Assembly (NCBI GenBank): GCA_036365515.1
Contig: CM070873.1
Coordinates: forward strand, 191,510,604 to 191,574,603
Reading direction: 5' to 3'
DNA length: 64,000 bases
From: Torymus aiolomorphi
Lineage: Eukaryota; Arthropoda; Insecta; Hymenoptera; Torymidae
Shown here: positions 19,901 through 28,149 of the stretch, piece by piece
Numbering within the stretch: position 1 is the stretch's first letter
How the letters are laid out: every line of letters starts with the position of its first letter
Translations under genes and position numbers: made by a program
Notes under the pieces: generated by a model
Database searches by the model: none
What the model was told of the DNA's origin: nothing
The model's input: the letters and a program-made list of their open reading frames with translations, nothing else

Positions 19901-20461
19901 CTGTTGAGCGATGCTAGGCACCGGAACCAACTTTAGGATCATGGCTTGTAGATTTACCACGTAATCACGCGTAAGTTCGTTTCTGCCTTGAGTCCTCGCG
20001 TTTATTTCCGCCATGACGCGCTGCTGATGTCCCCTGTCCTCGCCATACATGTGCGTTATGGCCTCTATGAAATCTGGCCACGATCGCCATGTGTGGCGGT
20101 TACTCCGGTACCAGGTGGCTGCTACCCCAGTTAGGAGCTCTGACAACGACGAAAGTACCTCGTCGTGTGTCAGATTAGCTAAAGTTCTGCATTCCTCTAT
20201 TCTTGTTAGGAATAACTCGACGCTCTGCTCCTTTGAGGACCCTGAGAACCTGATGTACCATTTTCGAACTATCTGGCCCACATCACGGTTCGTCTGTTGA
20301 GGCAAATACGTATGCCTCTCAGACGGGTCCTGGGTCGCACCATTCCTAGTCTGGCGCTGGGAAGAATTTCTGGTATTATTCCTCCCAGCCTCTGTTGGGG
20401 ACTGGAGACTTGGGCTGCTGCTGTTAAATTCCGCATACGTGAACGTGTCTTGGAAGTTCAC
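16961..20461 (-). CDS. Gypsy-B Gag-Pol fusion (capsid, RT, RNase H, integrase; no protease)
   Basis: 1,166 residues. Residues ~60-240 are a Retrotrans_gag-type capsid (QIVRKWYIRFSGSSKEQ, then WYRSNRHTWRSWPDF). Residues ~255-330 are a basic linker where a zinc knuckle and a DSG/DTG protease would be expected; neither is present. RT spans ~340-520 with YLDD at ~490-493. RNase H spans ~600-730 (TDAS, TDHSSLKWL). Integrase follows, with an HHCC finger (HDFPTAGH ... CQICQQC) and the DDE triad seen as SDIMGS, SDNGTEF and NPAERVNR. It ends at an in-frame TGA (16961-16963); beyond this the same frame continues with a typical Gypsy integrase tail (SPVHAQQLKRY) to a TAA at 16877. Upstream gag segments are in the same frame behind two further stops. 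The RT and integrase look intact. Confidence 0.9.
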   Translation of the reverse strand: MNFQDTFTYAEFNSSSPSLQSPTEAGRNNTRNSSQRQTRNGATQDPSERHTYLPQQTNRDVGQIVRKWYIRFSGSSKEQSVELFLTRIEECRTLANLTHDEVLSSLSELLTGVAATWYRSNRHTWRSWPDFIEAITHMYGEDRGHQQRVMAEINARTQGRNELTRDYVVNLQAMILKLVPVPSIAQQLDMLHRNMRPELQKMVMRNQITDYRGLLDLAREAELALAADKVYHSPPPPERTYMPEFVYVPTEPPTDQRKKQNPSVAAMGHQQHKRKVRSSSHNRKQHRVRISYRVTDPTEEQRKEVEALVAQLIGSSLAPLGCTSWIEHAIDVGSTRLIKQKYYPVSQKLEEEMHKQVEEMLVAGVIEPSTSGWSSPVVMVRKSNGKFCFCVDFRKVNAASRPDAYPLPYMESILRKLQKARYISTLDLSSAYHQIPLSLESKETTAFTVPGKGLFQFTRIPYGLSYAGASFQRLIDKVIGPELEPFAYSYLDDIIIVTETFEEHKEVLKRVLDRIQDAGLTINREKSVFCRDEVQYLGVIVNRDGFKPDPEKIKPIMEYPVPKNLRQLKRFLGMASWYRKFLSNFATIAEPLTELTKKYRKYEWLTAQVEAFQKLKALVASAPILHRPVSNAQFVLQTDASDTGLGAVLYQIIDGDERVLEFASRTLSAAETNYSVTERECLAILWAIKKFRSYIEAYDFKVITDHSSLKWLRDLQNPTGRLARWALELQNHSFTVEHRKGSLNNVPDALSRMFEEEEPAVAALELERDTNDHWYLKIVKEVQQQPRDFSTFKLAGGRLYKYNPNEVIDESLGDDDAWKLAVPHEKRREVLGECHDFPTAGHLGREKTLERVRRKYYWSHMSRNVARYVNQCQICQQCKVEQRAPAGFMARRITQRPWQIVASDIMGSLLKTKHGHEYILIFQDLFTRWIEVIPIKRANGISVIKGLNERVCLRFGVPEVFLSDNGTEFKNAPLEAFLKERNVHRTFTPPYHPQANPAERVNRTVKTMIMSYSEENHRSWDEHLNELAFAYNTAEHNSTKISPAMLLYGRQPDPPKTLRREEDRLAEEQGQQEAINNWVARMDKLRELHVRAAADAQAEQARQAKYYDAHRRPPEFSLGDRVWRENKVLSSVAEGISAKLAPKYAGPYTIVNILGENTYEIQGEDG

Positions 20462-20506
20462 ATGTGGTGATCCTCGTCTACGGCCCGTGCTTGGAGGTTG
20501 GACTCC

Positions 20507-21217
20507 CTACAATTGCGTACTTGAGATTGGATGTCGAGCTCCTTGAAGTATTCGTACATTCTCTTTAAGCTCTTCAACCTCTTCGACGAGTGTTTTGATC
20601 ACCGCCAGTAGCTGCTCCGATAATATATTGTCTCCGACTGCTATCCCGGCGGTTCGCGACTCACGTTGTCGCGGCCACTCTAGGTTTTGCGACTGCCGCG
20701 CGTTTCGCGATTGCTGCCAGAACCCGTGCTCCCCATTTCGTGCCAACAACGACTCTTCTTCGTAGTTGCGCTGGCATTGTCGTTGCCTGCGCTGCTCCTC
20801 CAGGAGCACTGGCTGCCGCTGCTGTTGCTCCTGCTGTTGTTGCTCCTGCTGCCGTCGCTGTTGCTCCAACTGCTGTTGCTGCATTTGCTGCTGCTGTATT
20901 TGCTGCTGCTGCTGCATTTGCTGCTGCTGCAGTTGTTGCTGTTGGAGCTGTTGCTGTTGAAGCCGTCCCTCAGCTTCGGCTGAAGATGTCCCGGTGGGTG
21001 CTGCAGAGCTCAACATCTCTCTCCCGGAACCCTCCTGGCCGTTTGCCTCTTCCGCTGGCTCCACCCCTGCATTATGTGCTTGTTGTGGAGCGTTCATCCT
21101 CCGAGACTCCGAGAGTTTCTGCATCACTATCGGGTCATCAAGGAGCGTTATGAACGGGTGCGGAAGGTCTGGGTCAGTATTGGGATCCACAATAGTCGAC
21201 CCAGACTTGTTCATCAA
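20507..21217 (-). CDS. Gypsy-B Gag N-terminal segment, polyglutamine-rich
   Basis: 236 residues in the same frame as Gag-Pol. The middle (about 85-140) is a CAG/CTG-type polyglutamine block with interspersed Leu and Met. The C-terminus (SEQLLAVIKTLVEEVEELKENVRIL) is a likely coiled coil, at the position of the VDLITKVKSLEERL coiled coil in Gypsy-C Gag. It is separated from Gag-Pol by a single TAG (20507-20509) followed by an open frame. It is separated from the upstream segment by a single TGA (21236-21238). So one original Gag frame now holds two stops, or the element uses readthrough. Confidence 0.65.
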   Translation of the reverse strand: MMNKSGSTIVDPNTDPDLPHPFITLLDDPIVMQKLSESRRMNAPQQAHNAGVEPAEEANGQEGSGREMLSSAAPTGTSSAEAEGRLQQQQLQQQQLQQQQMQQQQQIQQQQMQQQQLEQQRRQQEQQQQEQQQRQPVLLEEQRRQRQCQRNYEEESLLARNGEHGFWQQSRNARQSQNLEWPRQRESRTAGIAVGDNILSEQLLAVIKTLVEEVEELKENVRILQGARHPISSTQL

Positions 21218-21235
21218 CGTTAAGTCGATGAACGC

Positions 21236-21472
21236 TCATCGAGACTGCTCGCGTTTAGCAAACGCTTGCTGCTCCGACAGCTGCGGCTCTGGCACGAAAT
21301 CGGCGGCACTATAATCGCCCATAAGCCACTTGATCGCTGTCAGCATATTTACTGACTGCAGATCTGACTGCTGTAGACCAAGGGCTTGCATGGCCTCGTT
21401 TATTTCCTCTTCGGGCTGTGTATAGGCCCAATTGAGTATCACAGATTCCGCAAATTGCGATGATCGGGCCAT
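21236..21472 (-). CDS. Gypsy-B Gag leader segment
   Basis: Starts at the ATG at 21472 in a near-perfect Kozak context (ACCATGG). It encodes about 78 residues (MARSSQFAESVILNWAY ...) ending in a TGA. The frame is open upstream but without an ATG. It has the same frame as 21217-20507 and 20461-16961. Its helical segment (INEAMQALGLQQSDL) resembles the short N-terminal helix of Gypsy-C Gag in position only. Confidence 0.55.
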   Translation of the reverse strand: MARSSQFAESVILNWAYTQPEEEINEAMQALGLQQSDLQSVNMLTAIKWLMGDYSAADFVPEPQLSEQQAFAKREQSR

Positions 21473-22419
21473 GGTGTCAATTGGCTGTGCGCTTCCCCAC
21501 AAACTTATTTTACTAGCGCGAGTAGTCTCTGTATTGATGGCAGAGAGAGATTGCCTATTCAACCCGTGAGCTAGCTTTTCAAAGGCAAACCCGGGTTATT
21601 GTCTAAGAGCTACGGCGGTTGCTCTTAACCTCGATAACGCACGAGGGTTTCCCGTACGCGGCTCTAAAAGAACCAAAGCTATTTTTGTAATTAATTACTA
21701 TTTGTAATTAATTACGCTCAACTACTAGCACTTGTAATTTTAAAATAAATATATGTGAAAATATTTATATATATATGTGTCAAAACGGACAATATCACCA
21801 AAAAACACAAAAAATAAATACAATTTTCACCTAAAAAAATAAAAAAACCATTTTAAAGTTCGAGGGGATTTTTGCGCTCGAGTTTTTACTCGGGCGCACA
21901 GTCAACTTTTTGTTCCGAGAGTGCCTGCCGACTTTCTCTCGTTTTTCTACTAACAGCACGAGCAAAGAAAAAAAAAATTTTATTTTTCGTCCACTAAAGA
22001 ATAATTCGTATCGAAAATACGAGAGGGGAAGAAAAAAAAAAATTTTCGAAACGAGAAAAAAATTAATTAAAAAAATTAATTATCGCTTAAAAAAAAATTT
22101 TGTCGTTAAAAAAAATTAATTGTTATTAAAAAAAAATTTTAATTGTTAAAAACAATTACCCACGTACCAAAAATTTCGCGATCAAGATCTCTCCTCGTCG
22201 GCACTCTGGATCGAGGGTTATTGGCTATCGCTTGCCTAACCTTTCGACCGCACTCTCGCAACCGCACGGCTGTGTCACGCACACGCACACACGCGCCTAC
22301 GAGCTGGGGCACGAAGAGCCTTTCATTGCAGCTTATACTCAGCTACGCTACTGAGCTTCTTCGCGCCAAGCTTCGCCGCGTATCACGTACGCGCCGCGGG
22401 TCCTTCTCCACCCCCAAAA

Positions 22420-22434
22420 CGTTGTGGCACCAGT
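22420..22434 (-). other. Gypsy-B primer-binding site
   Basis: On the minus strand, ACTGGTGCCACAACG starts right after the 5' LTR end (GTTACA). A TGGTGCC core next to the LTR is the expected form of a tRNA 3'-end complement. Confidence 0.7.
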
Positions 22435-23499
22435 TGTAACAGGATAGCTAGTGGGGGAAAATCCCAACAAGCCACAGGCCAGCGATGCCCTAGAACACGG
22501 TGCCGCGGGTGTCAGACTAAAATGACTTGCTCGGGGATCTGCTCCTGGAATCCCGAAAACAACGCGAAGATCGCACACGAACTTCGCTTTCCAACTAATT
22601 GGATCGCTGAGTGAAAAGCGCGCGCTCGAAGAGTAAAGCGCGCGGCCGCTATGCTCAGATATGAAAACGACCGGCGGAGTCGTTTTCCCGCGGAGGCGGC
22701 GGTATCCGGGAGAAGGCCAGGTTGTAATGAACAACGCGACGAGTAACTAGATATCACAGTATCTTAAAATCATTAATAACTACAAGCACAACGCACGTGC
22801 TGATTAGAACAAATGAGTTAGTTCGCGCGCGACCGTTAAGATTCAAACGTGCGAACGATACGGCGCGCGGCGAAGCTGCTATTCTCGCGCGCGGTGTTAA
22901 AGTACGACGGGCTGACACACACCCGCACGTACACGGCACAGAAAGCTTGCACGGGGCGATTTCCGTGCGAGCCTTTACAATAAACGCGCGAGAGGAGAGT
23001 AGAAAACTTACGTTAGGAAGGAGCAGCCGGTGCACTCGACTCTCTCTCGCTCCCTGTCGCTCGCACGGCAGTTGCGCTCTCTCTCTCTTGCTCGCTGTAT
23101 TGGGTCGGCAGGCGGGCTGGCTGCCGGCTCGTCGCTCGCAGTCTCGTGCGGCTCACGCGGCTCGGGATCGCTCTCTCTCTGTCTCTCTTTCGCTCGTACA
23201 CTATATGCGGCGCCTCCACTACACTCGCGGGGTCTCAACAAAGAACGATAGGACGGCGCGGACAAGTAAACTCAGGAGAGACACGGAGGAGATGTTTCAC
23301 TCGCGATGGCAGACACGAAGATGGCTGCCGTGACTCCTATAAAGCCGTAGCAGCTTCGCGGGTACGCGACGGGCATATTACGCGCCGCGAGACCGTTCTA
23401 ATCCGGTCAGGATGCTCACGCGCTCGCGCCCCCGGTGAGCATGCCGGCTCGGCGCGGGTAATTCGAATCTTGAATTACCTAACTCGCGCACGCGTTACA
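22435..23499 (-). repeat. Gypsy-B 5' LTR
   Basis: 1,065 bp, near-identical to 14176-15249. The AT-rich leader (21600-22430), with poly-A and AATTAATT runs, lies between it and gag. Confidence 0.92.
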
Positions 23500-24054
23500 A
23501 TATATATATATATATATATATATATGGTTTCATGACATTTCACCTGAACATATTTCACCGACGGACATTTCACCGAAAGACATTTCATCGAAAAGACTTT
23601 TAACCGACAACTATTTCACCGAAAACTCATTTCATCGAAAAGACATTTCATCGAACAAACATAGTACGCTTGTATAGTTAGTTCCCTATGGCAAGTGACT
23701 AAAGAAATAATGGACCCTGGGGTTATAGAATCTAGATCGAGGCTCCATACAGCCATTTCTATACTTTTTTATGGAGGGAGTGCTTCATAAAAATCATATT
23801 TCGATGAAATGTCTTTTCGATGAATTGTTTGTTCGATGAAATGTCTCTTCAATGAAATTTCTTTTCGATGAAATGTCTTTTCGATGAAATGTCTTTTCGA
23901 TGAAATGTCCTACTATTGAAATGTTCGTCGGTGAAATGTCTTTTCGATGAAATGAGTTTTCGGTGAAATAGTTTTCGGTTAAAACTCCGTCGGTGAAAAG
24001 TCTTTTCGATGAAATGTCCGTCGGTGAAATCGGTTTAGGTGAAGTGTCCGGTTA

Positions 24055-24128
<74 letters not shown>
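23500..24128 (+). mobile_element. (TA)n-bounded module B, TTTCATCGAAAAGACA arms
   Basis: (TA)n lies at 23500-23525 and 24057-24128. The left arm (to about 23660) repeats CATTTCACCGAAAAGA-like 16-20-bp units. The right arm (from about 23795) has the inverse, TTTCGATGAAATGTC. The core GTGACTAAAGAAATAAT is at 23695-23711 in plus orientation, within CTATGGCAAGTGAC...GGACCCTGGGGTTATAGA, which matches module A over about 60 bp. Traces of module A's arm word (GGCTCCATA, TTTATGGAG) sit beside the core. No ORF. Confidence 0.75.
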
Positions 24129-24130
<2 letters not shown>

Positions 24131-24750
24131 TATCTCTATTTATAAATGTATATCGTATATCTATTTATAAATGCTTTTTTAACTAATGAATAATTCATGA
24201 ATTTTGTCGAGAGAAAAACATTTCTAGGACCGTAATGGGATTGAAAATATTACAGTGAATTTAATGTAATTATATAATTATATTACATATTTCGGTAAGA
24301 TTGAAAACTTCGTTTAGAGAAAAAAACGTTAACTTTATGACTTTAACAGTACAAGCGTTAATACGGGTATAATGCAATTTAAACACTGTAAAAGGAAAGT
24401 ATCTTTATTAAAAAATTATTTTTATATTAGATCCCTTAACATTAAATATTAAAAAATATTATCTTGATAATATAAAAAAAATATGAATATTTTTTGAGAA
24501 TTTTTCCCAGGTAAATTCTTTGAATATAAACAATTTGATCATTAATTTCATAAACAAAAAATAAGCGATAAAAGTTTTCTTGAAAATTGTTATCGTATAT
24601 ACTTATTAAATTTCAGTAGTCATTCCTGCTGAAATTTAAATACTTTTTATTTATTTCACTTTTAATGGTAAATATAAATCAAGATAAGCACTTCAAAATT
24701 AAAACTAAAAAAAAGTTTTGTTTAAGTTCTCTTTATCACTGAAAAGTAAA
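24129..24750. other. No gene recognised
   Basis: Very AT-rich DNA; a short tandem CGTATATCTATTTATAAATG duplication lies at about 24129-24175. No supported ORF. Confidence 0.4.
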
Positions 24751-24754
24751 TAAT

Positions 24755-25640
24755 TCAATTAGGAGTAGCTCACCCCTTACGCATGCTTTTTTTTTTAAAC
24801 CCCGAAACAGGTTTACTATAATTTTTAAATTTCTTTACAACACATCAATTTTCAACCAAATTTGGTTTATCGAGACATTGCTCTTTCAAAATAATGTGTG
24901 AAAAAATTACATTTATCCTTATAAAAAATAAAGGATGCAACCTCTCAGTATTAAAACTGTGCCAAAATACTCGGCATTTTACAAGAAACATATAGGCGTT
25001 GGTTTCATTAAAAAATTTCGACTCCATCTCGAGATATTAAAAAAAAACGGTTTTTGGGGTGAACTTTAAGGGCGGTTTTTACCCCCTAGATGACTTTCTC
25101 CGCAGATAAAAAGAAACATGTATCAAATATTTTTCGATACTCTAACCACTTGCAAAGTTTCATGAAAATCGGCGGCGGCCACTAACAAAAGGGTAATTAA
25201 TTAAATTAGGGGTAATTTACCCCGTCCACGTGTTCTTTTTTTTAAACCTCGAAACAGGTCAACCATAATTTTTAATTTTTTTTATAACATGGCAATTTTC
25301 AACCAAATTTAGATCATTAAAACATTTTTATATCAAAAATACAAGGGAAAATATCATATTTACCCTTATAAAAAATAGGGGATGAAAGTCCCAGCATTAA
25401 AACTGTGCTGAAAAACTCGACTTTTCATAAGAAACAAATAGGTGTTGGTTTGATTAAAAAATTCCGATTCGATCTTGAGATATTAAAAAAAAAAACGGTT
25501 TTTGGAGGTGAACTTTAAGGGCGGTTTTCACCCCCTAGATATATTTTTCCGCCGATAAAAAAAAAATACATGTGAAATATTTTTCGATGCTCTACCCATG
25601 TGCAAAATTTCATGAAAATCGGAGGCGGACACTAAGTATC
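24755..25640 (+). repeat. Two diverged ~440-bp tandem units
   Basis: Unit 1 (about 24755-25195) and unit 2 (about 25196-25640) align throughout. Shared text includes AACCCCGAAACAGGT, AATTTTCAACCAAATTT, ATTAAAACTGTGC, ACGGTTTTTGG and GTTTCATGAAAATCGG. The middle part matches the arms of the 8571-9168 hairpin. No coding potential seen. Confidence 0.75.
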
Positions 25641-25659
25641 CTTTCCTCGTCAGTTTGAC

Positions 25660-25715
25660 GGAGATTGAGAGAGAGAGGGAGAGAGAAGGAGGCAGAGAGA
25701 GGGAGGGAGAGAGAC
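25660..25715 (+). repeat. GA-rich microsatellite
   Basis: GAGAGAGAGGGAGAGAG-type purine run. Confidence 0.8.
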
Positions 25716-25905
25716 TTATACTTGCCTTAGTTTAAACTTTTGTAAACAGTTTTTTTAGACAGATTCTTCAACTTTATAAGAGAAAATAATAAATAATTAC
25801 ATAGTATGTGAAAACATTATGAGATTTGTTATAGTATATTAAAATTTATATAACATTATTTTAATTTAATAACATTATTAAATGGTAGTATAGTTTATAA
25901 CGAGG

Positions 25906-26092
25906 TGTGATACAGCGCTCGTCGGCGCAAGAGTAGGGCCCTGTGTTACCGGCACCTGCGGTTAGCACACCAGATAGAGGGCCAGGGAGCAGTGCGTTGG
26001 TAGTCTCGCGGTAGAGATACTCGCCTCCGGTCCGGATGGCTCGGGTTCGATTCGTATTTTTTTACTCTTCTCCTCCGTATCCACCCCGTTAC
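25906..26092 (+). repeat. LTR-end-like and tRNA-like sequence before Gypsy-C
   Basis: Ends CCCCGTTACA and is followed at once by ACTGGCGCCCTTAAC, which looks like a primer-binding site; so this probably contains the U5 end of a 5' LTR. It also holds a tRNA-like stretch (26000-26055) with GGGTTCGATTC as box B. The matching 3' LTR is not evident: only the final CCCCGTTACA recurs, at 30738-30747. Confidence 0.45.
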
Positions 26093-26094
26093 AA

Positions 26095-27381
26095 CTGGCG
26101 CCCTTAACGGGTTGTAAAGCATAGGTTAGGGAATAATTCGATTATTTAAACAGGTCGAGACTCGTGTTGCGAATAATTAATTATCGAGAGGGATAATTAA
26201 TTAATACAAAAGTGTTTAGTGTGTGCAAGGGTAACCAACTGGTGGTTTATAACCTTGCTTGGAGGGAATAACCCGGCCTGCACGTACTTAGCGAGGACAT
26301 TGCTTGTAAAGGCCGAGTATTGTTGAAGTACTTAGTGAGGGCAACAAAGAGATTAATTAACAATTATTTATTTATTATTCATTACACTATTTATTCATTT
26401 TTTTTTATCGATAATAGGTTTTTAGCGTTCGATCTTTTTGTTGGATAACTCACGTGCACACCGGGGCGTAAAGTAGCAGATTACGCACCCAATTCGCATT
26501 TTAAGGGTTATTAGCGGAAATTTCCGCATTTTTAAGGAAATACGCGTGAGCGCGGACGCGGGGGACAGCCTAGAGGTCGCGTGCAGCAATTTTGATGCCG
26601 CGCATGCGCAGAAACCGGAAAAAAAAGTGGAAAATCACTATCGCGGAATCGGTAACGCATCTCACTGGGAGGTGCGCGCATCTACTAATTTTGAGTTTGC
26701 GCATGCGCAAAGGGTCGAAAAATTAAAATTTTGATTTAACACGCGGGATCGGTAGCGCATCTCACTGGGAGGTGCGCTCATCACTAATTTTGAGTTTGCG
26801 CATGCGCAAAGGGTCGAAAAGTCGAAATTTTGATTTAGCACGCGGAATCGTTTGCGCATGCTCTGGAGGACAATTTGTATATAGTGACTTGAGTTCCGCG
26901 CATGAGCAGTACGCGGAAAACGCAAATTTCGTTTGCTCGCGTGCCGAATAGATTTGCGCAGATAGTAGAAGTTAAAAAGTCAATTAGTTTACTTGCAATG
27001 TGCAATTAAAGGCATAAATCCGCGCGAAATCGCTTACGCATCGACGAGATCGCGAGTGCACCGATTTTGACGTGTGCACAACGCGGAAGCGTCTGCGCAC
27101 GCGATAAAAACGTCTGCACACTGCGCAAACAAGCGAATTACGTTTGCGCAATAACCATAAACCGACATAACCTCCAAGCAAGCAGGGTAAAAAGCGAATT
27201 ACCCTGGTCTAGCGATTAGAGACCGAACCACCAGTTGAGAAAATTCGTATTTTCTTTAGCCAGTGGTAATCCAGTAGGTATCTTGTGAAGGATACCACTG
27301 GCAGTGCGAAAGCACTTTCAAGTTTCGCGTTATTGAACTGAAAATCCCCTTGCGCACACAAAAACTGCGAACGGCTCTGTG
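26095..27381 (+). other. Gypsy-C 5' leader
   Basis: Non-coding sequence between the primer-binding-like site and the gag ATG. It is rich in CGC words and includes a ~100-bp tandem repeat and several NRF-1-type palindromes (listed separately). Confidence 0.55.
26590..26910 (+). promoter_or_regulatory. Tandem repeats carrying NRF-1/EWG-type palindromes
   Basis: Perfect matches to the YGCGCAYGCGCR consensus occur at 26599-26610, 26698-26709 and 26797-26808, with partial ones near 26855 and 26898. The last two perfect sites are 99 bp apart, inside tandem units that also share GCATCTCACTGGGAGGTGCG. NRF-1 (erect wing in flies) binds this palindrome as a dimer. Whether the insect factor uses these sites is inference. 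Confidence 0.5.
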
Positions 27382-28149
27382 ATGGCGTACAGTATCTACG
27401 AAGCCTTGGAGGATTGGGGAAAAACCCTCACGCACCAGCAAATCGACAGCTGCCTGGCGCAATTGGAGTTAAGGCGCCAGGGCATGTCGTTTGGAGAACT
27501 GTAAAGGTTGACCAAGTGGGTGTTGGGGACGTATTGCCCGGAGGATTTTGAAGAACCAGTGGGGCCGGGAGATGCGATCGCCCGGCGTAAAGCACTGAGG
27601 ACAATCCTTCTGGGTCAACTCCTCAGGGAAGATGAAGGCACCTTCAGGCAAATCTCCAGCTGGGAAGTACACCCACTGGAGGTAGTGCTGAAGAGTGAGC
27701 CAATAATGAAAATAGTGAGGGAAACGACGAAAGAAGTAGCGTCGCGAGCCCAACATCCACACCCCCATGAACCCACGGCGCGCGACCAGATCGCCAGCGT
27801 TGAAGAAATCGCGCAAGTACACGTGGAAAACGCAGTAGAAGAAGATGATCCGCAACGAGGCGACCTACACGACGATGAAGAAACCTCGCTAGAGGAAGAA
27901 CCACTGCCACATCGAGATGACATGTTGCGTCTCCAGGCAAGCGACAGGACAGAGTTCCAGGTACCTAAGGACGTCAGCCTGCTATTAGTGGACCTAATAA
28001 CGAAAGTAAAGTCGCTGGAGGAGAGGTTAACAGCAGACCACCAGCGACAAGCAGCGTACAATATCCACATAGCGAGGCTGGAGACAAAAGTAAGGTCACT
28101 GGAGGACAAACTAGGCCACCAGCGACAAACACGCCCAGCATCCATATAG
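27382..28149 (+). pseudogene. Gypsy-C gag, N-terminal part
   Basis: The ATG is at 27382 (MAYSIYEALEDWG...). An in-frame TAA at 27502-27504 interrupts the frame, which then runs to 28149. It contains an acidic middle and a coiled-coil segment with two related phrases, VDLITKVKSLEERL and ARLETKVRSLEDKL, about 30 residues apart. The frame shifts near 28120-28150 to continue as the capsid. Same overall plan as the Gypsy-B Gag. Confidence 0.7.

Larger units (their letters stand above)
14176..23499 (-). mobile_element. Gypsy-B: complete 9.3-kb Ty3/Gypsy LTR retrotransposon
   Basis: Long direct LTRs lie at 14176-15249 and 22435-23499, with TGTAAC...GTTACA ends. A primer-binding site lies next to the right LTR and a G-rich polypurine tract next to the left LTR, so the element reads on the minus strand. 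It is inserted in a (TA)n tract, so the duplication is an AT-only 4-6-mer. The LTRs differ by only scattered substitutions and short indels, implying a recent insertion. It carries gag segments, a gag-pol ORF lacking protease, and two extra frames after integrase. Confidence 0.92.

Noticed and set aside
20687..21153. Long Leu-, Ala- or Cys-rich ORFs on the plus strand
   Set aside because: They are antisense readings of the polyglutamine-coding CAG/CTG tract in Gypsy-B gag.
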